Both the position numbers and the translations under genes were made by a program. Under the pieces are notes generated by a model that saw only the letters and a program-made list of their open reading frames with translations, was not told where the DNA came from and did no database searches. From Brachycybe producta (Eukaryota; Arthropoda; Diplopoda; Playtdesmida; Andrognathidae), in assembly GCA_036925085.1 (NCBI GenBank), contig JAUPFP010000007.1, positions 4,167,058 through 4,231,057 on the forward strand: a DNA stretch of 64,000 bases, given 5' to 3'. Of the stretch, positions 1 to 11,481 are shown in pieces (the first letter of the stretch is position 1; every line of letters starts with the position of its first letter).

Positions 1-540
1 AATGCCCTGCCGTCCCCGAAAGATGGACCAGACTCAGGCAACTCTTCCAAGAAACGTAAGAGCCCCGAATCCGGAGCGGAGGATGCCCAAGAAGGCGATG
101 CTAAGGACAAGGAAGACCTTCCCGGCAGTGATGCCGCATCGTCGGCATCTCAACAGAGAGAAGACTCCAGTGAAAGAAAAATCCTGGACGCCGAAAACGA
201 GTTCTACGAGATCCTCTCTCAAATGAACGCATCGGCATCGAGACCTAGTGATTACGATATGGAAGACCGGATCGCAAGACGGCAAAGCCAGGAGGCTTGG
301 AGGGAAGCATCGCCGGAGGGACCCGTAATTATGATCCCGACCACCTTCACTGAGGAAGACCTCCACCGGGATCGAGAGACTTCGCCACCCCTACCAGCCA
401 TGGATGTCCCGAGGCCAAGGAGAAGAAGACGACGTCACCGACCCAGCACTAACCGAGCCCGGAACGAGTCCCGAGTCACCAGGTGTTGGCAACCCGTAAG
501 TCCAGAGACGTCCGAGGGAACAGAATCGGCGCCGGACTAG
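1..540 (+). CDS. 3' end of a retroelement ORF (5' truncated by window edge)
   Basis: The frame starting at base 1 is open for 179 codons to a TAG at 538-540; the start lies outside the window. The product is highly charged. Its first 90 residues are rich in Asp, Glu, Ser and Lys and include a basic KKRK cluster near residue 17. The last third is Arg/Pro-rich with a run of six Arg near residue 137. I see no Cys-His knuckle, protease, RT or integrase motif. Base composition is far more G+C-rich than the downstream DNA, which marks it as foreign to the local background. An LTR-like segment follows within about 200 bp, so it is probably the carboxy-terminal tail of an LTR-retrotransposon polyprotein or of its last ORF. 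The family is not recognised. ATG-started frames at 2-226 and 223-540 overlap it; the second is simply its distal part. Confidence 0.5.
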   Translation, partial: NALPSPKDGPDSGNSSKKRKSPESGAEDAQEGDAKDKEDLPGSDAASSASQQREDSSERKILDAENEFYEILSQMNASASRPSDYDMEDRIARRQSQEAWREASPEGPVIMIPTTFTEEDLHRDRETSPPLPAMDVPRPRRRRRRHRPSTNRARNESRVTRCWQPVSPETSEGTESAPD

Positions 541-745
541 TAGCGCGATTTGTCATAAAATCCTAGTTGTGTAAATTTAATTATATTGTTTTTTTTTGAA
601 GAAATTGTATATTTTTCGAAACGTTTTGTTTTTGTTACATACCTGTGATACCCCTGGGTTCTTATCAATTTAGATCCAGTCGGGGGGAGGGGGATTTTAG
701 AAATTGTCTTGGAAAGTAGGGTACTTTCCGCTTAGTCGGGGGGAG
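541..745 (+). other. Retroelement 3' untranslated stretch with two purine-rich tract candidates
   Basis: AT-rich spacer after the ORF stop. Two nearly identical purine runs beginning AGTCGGGGGGAG occur, near 678-693 and 734-745. Either could be the polypurine tract that primes plus-strand synthesis next to a 3' LTR. The second directly abuts a TG dinucleotide at 746. Between them is a perfect 8-bp stem, GGAAAGTA/TACTTTCC (711-718 and 722-729). Confidence 0.35.
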
Positions 746-1190
746 TGAGACGTTTGGGCCCGCCGCTTATTTCCGCTCTTTAGCGTTTGCGTTTTTTTTG
801 GGTTTAACGTCACCCTGTACTTTATTTAGCTTCTGGGCCACTCGGTACTTTTGGTACCAAGTGACCCAGATATCATATGTGATGAGATAATCATCTGACC
901 TTTTCGTTCCCCCCTCATGTTATTCGTTTAAAGTTTGATTTTGTTTTGATTTCTTCTGTTGTCACCTATGTGTGACAACAGGAGATGAATCATGGTTTTG
1001 GACAAATGGATCAATCTTTTGATTGGTCCATTTGGTCCAAAATAGTGTTTTAACCAATTATCGAATTGTGCCCTGAGAATCCGACTTGTGGATTCTCAGG
1101 GTATATAAAGAGTTACATTTTTAATGTCAAAAGACGCTTTTTAAACTTCTGATTTATATACCGAACCTATGGCCGATTTTGGCCCGGTTC
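711..1190 (+). repeat. Chain of six stem-loops in the LTR-like segment
   Basis: Successive inverted repeats: 711-729 (8 bp, perfect, 3-nt loop); 832-870 (6+4+5 bp separated by two symmetric mismatches, TTTTG loop); 956-981 (CTGTTGTCAC/GTGACAACAG, 6-nt loop); 996-1042 (about 20 bp with one bulge, TTTT loop); 1071-1101 (CCCTGAGAATCC/GGATTCTCAGGG, 7-nt loop); 1163-1190 (GAACC and GGCC stems). A further stem, CGGAC-GAAA-GTCCG, is at 1454-1467. All arms were checked by eye. Confidence 0.75.
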
Positions 1191-1430
1191 TTTTCTCTTA
1201 AATATTTTTCTAAGTCATATTTTTATGTGTGTGCAAAACCAGTTCGCCAACTTTGTTTATCTGCGTAATAAACCGATCTTTATATTTAAACCAAGCCAGT
1301 GGTGTTTTTATTCATCGAAACTTAAAATTCCGCGATTGGGAATTCATCATTTGCAGGTCTTCACCTATTTGGATACATCGAAAAGGTCCCAACAGGTGCA
1401 AACCTGCAACGCATAAGTGAGTATATTTTT
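746..1430 (+). mobile_element. LTR-like segment of the left-edge retroelement (right end uncertain)
   Basis: The segment follows a purine-rich tract and carries the expected LTR regulatory order: a TATA box (TATATAAA, 1102-1109) and, about 160 bp downstream, an AATAAA polyadenylation signal near 1267. The left end is placed at the TG after the second purine tract. The right end cannot be fixed because no 5' LTR is in the window to compare with; hairpin-rich sequence continues to about 1625. It is not obviously related to the TGTGACACC-type LTRs at 15.7 and 31 kb. The upstream part (U3 equivalent) contains an unusual chain of stem-loops. Confidence 0.35.
1102..1109 (+). promoter_or_regulatory. 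TATA box of the LTR-like segment
   Basis: TATATAAA sits immediately after a perfect 12-bp stem-loop (1071-1101). Position upstream of an AATAAA and downstream of a purine tract matches an LTR U3 promoter. No initiator element was identified. Confidence 0.4.
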
Positions 1431-1838
1431 ACACGATTCTTAGGGCAGATTTACGGACGAAAGTCCGAGAGATACAGAGATTAAAGATCCTCAAGACTGT
1501 GAAGTCTTTTGCCAGAGACTAGTGAGGACATAAAATAGACGTTATATTGGTCTAGTCCTCCCGGGCCAGTAGAATTAGTGGCCTAGCCAACCACTATCAA
1601 TACGAGTGTAAACTCGCTCGTATTAACCAAAAAGAGCAGATTCTACTAGCGGAAAAAGGTCCGTCACAATATGAAGTCAACTGATTTTTAATGAATATGG
1701 AGGTATAATATGGAGGTATAATGGAGGTTTTCATGGTCCTTGAAAGTCTGTTGGGGCCTCCTGAGTTCATTTCAATGCTTTTCAGGGCATCTAGACCTGA
1801 CCTACGGCCTGAGCTATGGCCTGACTTTTTCTTTTTCA
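1431..1838. other. Boundary region between the retroelement and AT-rich DNA
   Basis: Contains the GAAA-looped stem (1454-1467), an AAGACT/AGTCTT stem near 1490-1506 and an ATACGAG/CTCGTAT stem near 1600-1623. It probably includes the true right end of the left-edge element. No coding frame is supported. Confidence 0.3.
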
Positions 1839-2535
1839 CCGTGGGGGGGGGGGGGGGGTTGCACTGGCACGGAGTCCCCAGAGGCCCCTTTATAGGTTCT
1901 TTTTCTCCGGGGGGGGGGTGGCACAGGGCCCCCATGAGCCTTTTTATAGGGACTGGCTCACTACAGCTAACTGGGTCACTACAGCTACTAGGCTCACTAC
2001 AGCTACTAGGGTCACTACAGCTACCAAAAAGAAAATATAGACCTTTATTTCATCAAAAGGGTCACTACAGCTACCGAGGGTCACTACAGCTACCAAAAAA
2101 TATAGGCCTGTTTATTTATCAATATGTTTAATTTAGATTACATTCGGTTCAGTTAGGTTTCATTATGTTCAGTAAGTTTCGGTAAGGTTTTATTAGGTAA
2201 GGTTCCGTTATTTTAGGGAGAAAGGGTTATTTTTTTAGCTGTAGTGACGAAAAAGTGATAAAAAAAAGGTCTATATTTTGTCCCCCTATTTTTTGGTAGC
2301 TGTAGTGACCCTTTTGATGAACAAAAGGTCTGTTAATTTTTTTGGTAGCTGTAGTGACCCAAGTAGCTGTTCTCCCCTTAGTAGCGCTTGTGAGCCTTGG
2401 TAGCTGTAGTGACCCCCAACCTTTTTATAGGTTCTTTTTCTCCGAGGGTGGCACGGGGCCTCTGGGGCCCCTTTATAGGTTCTTTTTTTCTGGGGTTGCA
2501 TGGGGCCCCCTTTATAAGTTCTTTATCTCTGGGGG
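1839..2535. repeat. Composite repeat: inverted array of GTCACTACAGCTA flanked by direct repeats
   Basis: The core motif GTCACTACAGCTA(CC) occurs six times on the plus strand (about 1957, 1975, 1993, 2011, 2061, 2080) and four times reversed (about 2236, 2295, 2344, 2399), around a spacer of degenerate GGTTCAGTTAGG-like repeats (2125-2215). The sequence between motifs is also mirrored: a stretch resembling AATATAGACCTTT and ATCAAAAGG lies between copies on both arms. Outside the arms a different unit, CCCCTTTATAGGTTCTTTT followed by CTCCGGGGG and GGCACGGGGCC, occurs in direct orientation on both sides (1880-1950 and 2420-2535). Frames crossing this block are repeat artefacts. Confidence 0.8.
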
Positions 2536-2569
2536 CACACCTTTAAAAATAAGGTTTTTATGCCAGTTT

Positions 2570-2735
2570 GAAAATGTCATAACTTTAAGCAGACAATATT
2601 TGTTTTTAATTCTGGTCATAAGTCTTTTTTATTTTGAAAAAAATATCAACATGAAAATATTATTATAGTGAAATCCAGCTATCATTCTAGTTTCTAACAC
2701 AATTTCAATCTCTCCTTAGGACTGAGCACTGCTGA
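2570..2735 (+). repeat. Single-arm relic of a dispersed fold-back family
   Basis: Contains the block ATATCAACATGAAAATA followed by TTCTAGTTTCTAACAC and CAATTTCAATCTCT. The same order occurs in the palindromic element at 53807-54037 and, more degraded, near 34080-34200, 61080 and 61440-61530. Confidence 0.45.
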
Positions 2736-2739
2736 AACG

Positions 2740-5530
2740 CAGAAAAACTAAAAGTTGAAAAATAATTGTTTCCAAAACATCTTAACACTATAATAATTCC
2801 AATCTAGTTTTGTACTAGAACGCTTTTATCAGTGGATTTCATGTTGTGATGAAGAAATAAGGTACAGTATTTTTCAGAGACGAACATAAAAAAAAAAAAC
2901 TAGGAAAAGAAAAAAACGAAAAAAATCAATACAAATAGGCGAAATAGATAAGAGATGTTGACTTGCATTATAGAAAAGAATGGAGCTAACTACCCCATTG
3001 GTTTACATCTTCCATTCCTTTTCATCAAACACAGGAAACTACAACTGCAGTATTAAAACCCCAATATAGACCTAGATACATAACAATTTCTAACACGGAA
3101 TCTCATTATAATGGGTTAACTAAATAAAGTAGAAGGCCAGATTACATAAAGACAGTCCATAAACATTGGTCTTAGATGTATATACATACTACATATGATG
3201 AAAGCAAGCTGTTCTGTGGAATTGCAATGTAATACAAACATGAAAAAAACATTTGGTTACTACTACAGATAGACACCAAGACTGACTAACTGATGTAATC
3301 ATTGCAAATGTTAGTGATGAATTTGATAAAAGAAAATAAACTTCTATATATACACTATATATGTCCACATTACCTATTCATTGAAATTTATCCAACAGAC
3401 TCAATGAAATTCATGAACCCTTATATATATACATATATACTGTAAATAACGATTTTGTTTGTCATTCAAATTGAAAATTAAAGTCATCAGAATAGTTTTG
3501 TCTCAAAGTAAACTTACAATTTCTGTTGTATAATTTATGAGATTTACATTTGTCCTGCAATTTTTTTAATCAGTTTTTATTGAAGTCAAATATACTTTTA
3601 TTTAAAAAGTAACTAACATTCGTTTTAAAATGCAGTAAGCTTTAACTAAAGTTTTCTAAATCAGGACCTAACAGACTTAAACTAAAATTTAAATATTTCA
3701 TTAATTAACACACAACTACTAATAAGTAAAAATATAAATATGAAATCACCCAACAACTTTGAATAAATATGCTAAAAAATGCAACGCAAGTTAATACAGA
3801 AACCTGCTTGATAGGTCTTGAGTTCGTATTCGTTACGATAGCCACGCTCGGGTTTGCTAAGTTATAGGTCATGCTAAACTCATAAACTTTATATATTAAG
3901 TTTCATGTAAAAGTTGACGAGTTTAACACTCGCTAAGACTAAGCAAACATTACGAATACGACCCTTAAAATTTATATTTGGAAACTGAAAGCCAAAAAAA
4001 AAAATGGATTACAGCTTAAGGGTACATAAAATAGAGCATATTAAAGTCTCTGTCTTCTGATCTGAATTGATGAAAAACAAAACAAAAAACACGTTCCAAC
4101 GGTGTTTTATACAATAATAAAAAATTTCCTTTGTACTATACTGAATAAAATAAAACATGAAATTGTCTGTTCACAAGAAAAAAAAACAATGAATAAGAAA
4201 TGACAAAAAAAACAGATTCAGAAATTTCCAATCTAAAAAAATTATGGATGTAAAGGCACAACAGTCATTCAAAGCCAATGAAAAAAGATTTTCACACCAA
4301 AAAATAATAAAAGACCTTTCTTTGCCTCCAAACGTCATCTATAGATTTGGTTAAGGCTGACAAGCAAATGTGTACACACAATGCATTTCAAATTCTTAAT
4401 ACCCCTTTGGGCCAACAACCAAAACGTAGCCTATATTTCAATGTCTTACGTAAAATAAAAGTGAAGAAAAGAAAATTTCAAATACTGTCACAACACATTC
4501 TGAGATATTACAAATGTGAAATATTAAAAACAGTTGTATTTTTTTTTCCCATTTCACATTGCAACAAATTTCTTTTTTTTTTCCTTAAAAGTTTTCAAGT
4601 TATTAAATAATATATCAACCAGTATAATGAATTAAATAAAAGAAATTTCAATTTATGATGATAAGAGACCATGGATAACAATCTTTCAGATGAAATCTAA
4701 AAAGCATTTAAAGCCACAGGCAGACCCATGAGAAAAAAAATTTATAGTAACACAAAAGACTGACTACAACATTGGAAGAATTTGTGAAAAGTCTTTCTGT
4801 AATCTACTTTCAAGTAAAAGAAAAAAAAAAGGTCTTTTGACAATGTAAAATCAATGGAAAAGTCGACAAATGTCTATGGTGGTGGCCAATACCATAGTTC
4901 GCCTTTGTAAATCAACTACGTTTCTGCATGCGACTTTTTTTTTTTGGACACACTGTTGTATGATGAAGTAAGTCACTGTGATCATTATAGAAACTGATTG
5001 AAAAAAAAAAGATAAGAGGAGCAACATTGAAGATTAGATTTGTTAGCTCCTTCACATAATAAAAATACTTTTACACCAGTTCTTCAACCTTTGAAGTCTT
5101 TTCTTTTCACCAAATTTCACATACTGTAATTCAAAAAAAAAAAATAAAATAAAACATATTGGACTGAAAACACAGAAACAAAATGAAGAAAGATTTTTAT
5201 AGTATGAAGTAGGACTAAATGGGAATTACCTGTTTAGTGGACATTGCAGAAAATGTTATAAGTTATAAGTTATAACACTGAGAAAAGTAATTCAACAGTA
5301 ATGTTAGACGTATACAGTAAAAACTTTAAAGTCAATTAAAAACGAAAATAGTTAAGATAAGTTTGCCAAAATTATTTTATGATAATGTAATGTTAGTTTG
5401 AGAATGATCGAATTTTGCTATCAACGTTTAGTGAAAAATGTTTTTTAAAACTGTCATAAGAGTATTTTAATAAAATACCTTAATGAAAAATACTTTTTAA
5501 TACAATCACAAACTACTCTTGTTTCTAAGG
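2740..5530. other. AT-rich non-coding stretch
   Basis: Poly-A/T runs and scattered ATATAT blocks; a short hairpin element at 3825-3960 is listed separately. The open frame at 4347-4610 is A/T-driven, with homopolymer-coded residues, and is not convincing. Confidence 0.5.
3825..3960. repeat. 136-bp fold-back element
   Basis: The ends CGTATTCGT and ACGAATACG are inverted repeats. Inner blocks also pair: GTTTGCT with AGCAAAC, TAAACTC with GAGTTTA, and AAACTT with AAGTTT around a TATATA centre. No target duplication could be assigned. Likely a small MITE or fold-back element. Confidence 0.55.
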
Positions 5531-5532
5531 TT

Positions 5533-5724
5533 CTTGTGGCACACAGACGATATTTGGAACACTTTTTGACTGCAAAATGAAGTCCAAGGTGTCATTGGGC
5601 TGTTTTTGCAATGTGGTTACAATGTATTTTCCAAGAAAACACTCAAAAGTGGTCGGTTTTGGTAATAACATGACTTCATTTTGCAGTCGAAAAGTATTCC
5701 AAAAGTCGTTCGTCTATGTGCCAA
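5533..5724. mobile_element. MITE with about 50-bp terminal inverted repeats
   Basis: The left arm (5533-5585), reading GGCACACAGACG then TTTGGAACACTTTTTGACTG then CAAAATGAAGTC, is matched in reverse complement by 5672-5723 with few differences. The interior (about 90 bp) has no coding potential. No convincing target-site duplication was found, so the superfamily is unassigned. Confidence 0.65.
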
Positions 5725-8700
5725 GGGCCAAAACAAACTTTTGAGCTTTTTTACTATTTCTGACAAATGTTTTACTTTTATTCAAATCCATTTTTTAAGA
5801 TATGAGAAATGAAAAGGCCGCAAACAAATTCAACTTCTATTCTTGTATAAAGTACACACTCTAGTGTCATAAAATTGTAACAGTGCATTTTTATAGTTTG
5901 TCGAATGTTACTTAATGTGTAATTAACAAAAAGAAATATAAAAGTTAGTTTTGCATCATCAACCCTTCACTCATTGTAAAATCACCTACAAAAATGCATT
6001 ATTATTTTTGAAGTTTCTTCTAAAAAAGTTTACGTTCATAACGTAAGTCTGCCATAACTGTATTAGCCGCCACGAAGGCCCAGGCTGTTTTGACTCCAAC
6101 ATTTTTAATTGAACTATACTTTAAGATTAAATTGTAGAATTTAAACTGAAAACCAACATTCAAAGTCAATCTTTTTTAAACCTTTTACCGATTTTAAAGA
6201 CTATGAATCAAAAATCAGCAACAAAACCTTAATAAGATAACATTTATCAAATGTTGTTGACTTAAGTAACTCGACTTCAAAAGAAAAGGTGAATTGATAA
6301 AATGTAAATGAAAAATCTGACAAGATTGATAACAAGAAATACAGTACACAAAAACGCCTCATGAATACATAATAAATATAAAGGCTACCTTTTTCAGTTA
6401 TTTCAGTTCCAGTTTTTTTTTTTACATTTTAGGCAATGACGGAAACTAACAATAGAAAAAAACCTATTGAAATAGCTCTATTCAAATTTCACTTGAATGC
6501 AAAAATTTTCCCCCCCAAAACTCCCACCTATATAGTAACAAATATAATAAGTAACAAACAAAAGAAATTCGAAAAACCTATTCCTTGAAGAAGCAATAAC
6601 CATGAAAATATAAAGAGGAAAAAAAAAAACCTTGTAGCCTGAAATACAAAAGTACAAGTATATGATTTGTTGAAATATTTATAAAGTGGCAAAATATTGC
6701 TTTAATAATAATATTCAAAAAGAGAGAAAAAAAGAAGAAATTATTTAGAACAGAATACGCCTTGCGTTTATAAACAGTTCATAAGATGAAGAAAACACAG
6801 AATCCCCCTCAAAAATATTGAAAACAAAGCACGTTTAGATTGGATTAGGAAAAGTGAAGAAGAACATGTAGCCACCGAGATTAAGTAGAATCAGAGTTGG
6901 TGGAAATTGAAGGAAACGAACATGTGGAGTATAAAAGAGAGAAAATGAACAATTTTATTGCAAGAAACAGACATTTTTTTTTTCAAAACCTAAATTGCTT
7001 TCGACAATCTCAACATTTTGTCACTCACACATGTATGTTACTGAGAAAGTTCTTGAAAAATAAGAATTTTACTTTCTAAAAAAAATTAATAAATAAAAAA
7101 AAAATTAAACTAAAGAAAATAATTGCACATCAAATTTGCAATGATTGTAGACATTTTTTTGGTTCATATGCAAATTCATTTTTAAGTTGCATTGTCAAAG
7201 TTGAACACTGAGAAAAAAAAAACCACCTAATATTTATTAGAATAACTTTTGAGCCAGGAACACCAAACTGGAAATTAAGACATTATCTGGCTTTCTGAAA
7301 CCGGTGTAAGTCACCTGTAAATGAAGACAAAATTGTCTTGCAGATGCCATGGCATGATCATCATAATTAAGTAGCCTACGTGGTGGTAGAAAAAGGTTGT
7401 TTTAATCAGGCATATTGTAACACCTGTGCGTAGGGTTGTTACACGAGTAATTCCTTTTTCTGATGGCCTCTTTCGTTATTACGCTTGCCCTTAATCTTTT
7501 TTCTGGAATATTGCACATGCACAATATGTGCATCCTTAGTAATCCCTATTTCAAGCTGCAGCCATAGACTTAACCATTGATTTGGCTAGAGATACATTTC
7601 CACATTAGTGAATATGGTGCCAGGTGTGTTTCCAACTTGCAGTCACAATCTACATCTGTTCCATCCTCTAACAACTGAAAACCTTTCTTGTATTCTCCTG
7701 AAACAGACATGCTATGCATGCCTCTATAGGACCTAGTCAATATTACTCCAATCAGCTTGCCAAGTATTCCATTCTTTCTCTTTCGCTTCTTTTTTCCCCC
7801 TGTAATATCATAATTATATGCAATATATACATGTATATATACCGTATATGCATAGTGTACTGTCCTTTTCTGCACACAATAACTTAATGAGCAAAAATAA
7901 ATTCACTTTCAGAAAACTCAATTAACTTAGTTGCAATCCCAGCTTATTTAAACTACATTACGTATGTAGGCAGTACACTTATAAATTTTAACATCAGTAG
8001 AAGTAGGAATCGCTTTTTTTTACTTTCACTTAGGCAAGTGTATGTGTTTTTCTATACCAAGTTGTATTTACAATTTTTCAATTATAAGAAACTTTTAGTG
8101 ACATTTGTGTGCAGCACCAAATTGTAACTTGTAGTAATCCAAAAAAAAAACCGTACACCAAAGTATAAATGACTACAGCTTTCTTTAATCACTTCAGACA
8201 CCAGCAGAAAGAAGAAAAAAAAAGTGATGAGAAAATACGAATATAGGTACACCTACATGTATTCCCTATTGAGCATAAAAACTTCATCCATGACATCTTA
8301 ACTGCAAATATTATTACGAAGATCGAGCTTTGTTCATTCATTCTGTGTGTAAGTCTTCACCAATCAAAACCAAATTCTATTATCTTTGAGAGAGAGAGAG
8401 AGAAAAAAACGATTCTTTATTTGATTAATCTTAGGGTTCTTGTGAGTGAGGTACAAATACATGCAACTCAATACAATTGGTAAAAAAAACATTCAGCATG
8501 AATTAGGTTCGAATAACATCCATAGGTGCTCAAAGGAATAAGTCAACTAATTCCACATCCCAATAATAGGTATAGCTCCTGTTCGTTAACAAAGACAGTA
8601 ATCTGTAGCCAGTAACGAGTAAAAATAAGCAGCACATTGGTATTATTATCCTTGTTAATGAACCTAACCCATGCAACCATAAAAATGCAATCAACTTCTA

Positions 8701-9597
8701 GATTCGACTTTAAAAAGAAGACAACAACACATACACACACACGCCAAATATTAGGGCATATCCTCAAAGCACCACACCACAATAGAGATCTATCTATATA
8801 AACTACAACAAAGAAAATATTCATAAATATTAAAATATACTTTTTAAATTGCTTTCAATGATGTGTTTTTATAAGAAGAAAAAAAAAAAAGTATTATAAG
8901 TTTGCTTTTTTTTAATTATGATTGGAATAAATAGAGGATGAAGATAAAGAGTCTTTATGTGGTTCTTCTTACTAAGTTACTACTTTTATAAGAAATGCAA
9001 TTTTTACACTTGCATAAATAAGAATGGAGATCAATAGCCGTGTGGAGAATCATATACCACATTAGGGTAGGCCTATAATCATTTCAATGTTATCTCTTAT
9101 TATGAAAGAGCAACATGATAAGAGTTCAGGAGTTGTTAATGAAAAAAATGCCATTAAATATATAAGGCATATTTTATAGAACAATTGTTGAAGTATATAA
9201 TGCAACCAACCACAATAAATGATATGGTGTAGAAGAAAAAAAAAGGCAAAATTTACATGTACTTATACCACTGAAACCACTTTCAAACCACTTTCAGATG
9301 CTTTTAAAGTTAATGTGGCAACTTAAGATATTTTTTTAGTTTGTGCATGAATACGTTGTTTAAGATAGTTAAAGAGTAATTTTGAAATGTATTAAAAATT
9401 GACGAAAATGTTTTAGGTTAGCAATGTAAAGAAAGAAATTTCAAATTTTGTTAATCACTAGAAAAATAATCGTAAATGTCTGATAGTGACTACATCTGTT
9501 AAAAATATTTAAATATTTTGCAAATTTAAAATTCCAAGTTTTAATTTGTTTTCAGTTTTTTTTTACACTTTATAAAGCTTTTTGGATCCTTCCTCCA
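5725..9597. other. AT-rich non-coding stretch
   Basis: No supported gene. Contains a GTAACA...TGTTAC inverted repeat near 7415-7442, a short GA run near 8389-8402 and many poly-A tracts. Frames at 7570-7875 (minus) and 8543-8824 (minus) are chance-length and lack homology I can recognise. Confidence 0.5.
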
Positions 9598-9940
9598 GCC
9601 TATTCACAACTGTGGATATACAAATATGAAATCACTATCTCTAGCTCATGGGCGTCTGCCAGTATGTTCTGCAAGGTTGTGCATTTGAGAATACATTTTT
9701 TATACACCAAATTACTGAATTTTCGAATATGATACCGTTTTTAGATCTATTACTTGAACTAATATTTTAGTTTTTTTTTGCAGAATTTGTATTTTAATAT
9801 TTTAATAAAATAATTAAAATATTAAAATTGTGTATTACTTCAAAATCCAAAAGTGGTGCAACTTGCACCATCTTGTACCATGATACTGGCACCCTTAAAG
9901 CCATAAATTAATATCCACAGTTATGAATAACGAGCCTGGG
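9598..9940. repeat. Degenerate fold-back element (about 340 bp)
   Basis: The left end (CCTATTCACAACTGTGGATA, 9598-9617) and the right end near 9912-9937 (TATCCACAGTTATGAAT then AGCCTGG) are inverted repeats. Inner blocks GGGCGTCTGCCAGTATG and ATACTGGCACCC pair as well. The centre has an AT palindrome (ATTTTAATATTTT...AAAATATTAAAAT). Arms are diverged, suggesting an old insertion. Confidence 0.5.
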
Positions 9941-10865
9941 GTCAGCCTAGTAACCATAAAAAATACACCCTTACATTAAAGTTATATACTTTATAAAGTT
10001 CAAACATGTTGCAATCTTCGAATATTCATCACAGTTGTGCAGAATAATTTGAAGCCTTAACAAGTTTGCAATGAGAGTGAGTGAAGCAAAAAAAAAAAAA
10101 AAAAGAGCAGTTCTGAAAATCATCCATCACAAAATTGAGTCGAAAATATAGACTGGCACTAATTTTCCTTTACACATGACTTGTCGAAAGATATAATTAA
10201 CAAATAATCTCAATATCGAGATATCTATCAGGTCAATGAATGAATGATATTCTACTCTTGAAACAAATTACTTCATCCTTTTAATGGAAATGCAATGCTT
10301 TGGTTAATTAGGATACATGCAACCAAACATTATAACTTCATTAAAAGTATTTTTTGTCTCTTTTCTAAAAAGAATGTGCAGAAAATATATCTTAATGCAT
10401 TTTAATATTTATATATCAATGATCTGCCTGTATATACTGTAGACACGTTTTTTCAGTATGCTACACAAAAAAATCTCCCTCAGACTCAATATAGAAAAAA
10501 AAAATAGTGATTGTATCATTTCAAAAAAGATTTTAATCATTTTCATTTAAAGTGCTGGTTGTTACAATCTACCATTTTTTTTGACGGTTTCTTATATTTT
10601 GTAACTGCAATCTAGTTTTTTTTTGGTGATTATAAAATAAAACTAAAAATTCTACCTACATGTAGGTTCAAAAAAGTTTCCATTTATTGTAAATTACTTT
10701 GTATATATTGATTATATGATATTTTGTATTAAAAATTTAAAAAGAAAATTATTTGAATTGGATTTGACTTTGATAATTTTTTGTTAAATTTGGATTTGGT
10801 AAACATTATTAATGTTGGAATTTGGATTTGAAACGTATCAATGAAGATGTTGATTCTACAGGTAT

Positions 10866-11473
10866 CAGTGGCGTAGCTAATTCATGGTTGCGCCCCCCCC
10901 CCCCCACCGCGTAAAACTTTGCGCCCCACTTAAAACGTTGAGCTCCCTTTAAGTCCCCCTCCACTTAGCCTCATACTGGGAAGGGAGGTGCTATTTTGAT
11001 GAACGGCGGATCAGTAGTAACAGTCGGAAGGTTAGATTTAGTAAAATGAAGCTTGTTGCAGGGGGCCTTGGGGGCGCTGCCCCCCATTTTTTTATCGTTA
11101 TTAAATCAAATTTGTCCATTTTTCCGACCGTTCCTCCCATTGAACAAATTACGGAACAGTCGGAACAATGGACTAATTTGATTTAATAACGATAAAAAAA
11201 GTCGGGCTCTGCGCTCCCCAGATCCCTGAAACTACTTAATTGTACTAAACCAAACCTTCGGACTGTTCCTACTATTTTTCCGACTGTTCATACCATTGTT
11301 TGGACCGTTCCACTGTTCATCAAAATAGTACCCCCTAAAAAATTTCTATGCACAATAAACGAAATGAAATTCGATTTATTTTCGAAAATAACTGAATAAA
11401 TTAAGCGAGTAATTCGGAATCACTTATTTTTGAAAATACATCGACTTTTTGCGCCCCCAAACCTACGCCACTG
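10866..11473. mobile_element. Non-autonomous hAT element, 608 bp, with target duplication
   Basis: Termini are perfect 11-bp inverted repeats (CAGTGGCGTAG...CTACGCCACTG) flanked on both sides by the 8-bp direct repeat ACAGGTAT (10858-10865 and 11474-11481), the hallmark of hAT transposition. The interior is itself a long imperfect palindrome: GGTGCTATTTTGATGAAC near 10990 pairs with GTTCATCAAAATAGTACC near 11312-11330, and ATCGTTATTAAATCAAATT pairs with AATTTGATTTAATAACGAT around 11120-11180. It contains no transposase frame. Confidence 0.9.
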
Positions 11474-11481
11474 ACAGGTAT

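Noticed and set aside
1451-1470. CGGAC-GAAA-GTCCG stem resembling part of a hammerhead ribozyme
   Set aside because: The CTGATGA core and the other conserved stems are not found in the correct positions around it.
8500-8530. GGTTCGAATAA resembling a tRNA T-loop
   Set aside because: The surrounding sequence does not fold into a tRNA and lacks acceptor-stem pairing.
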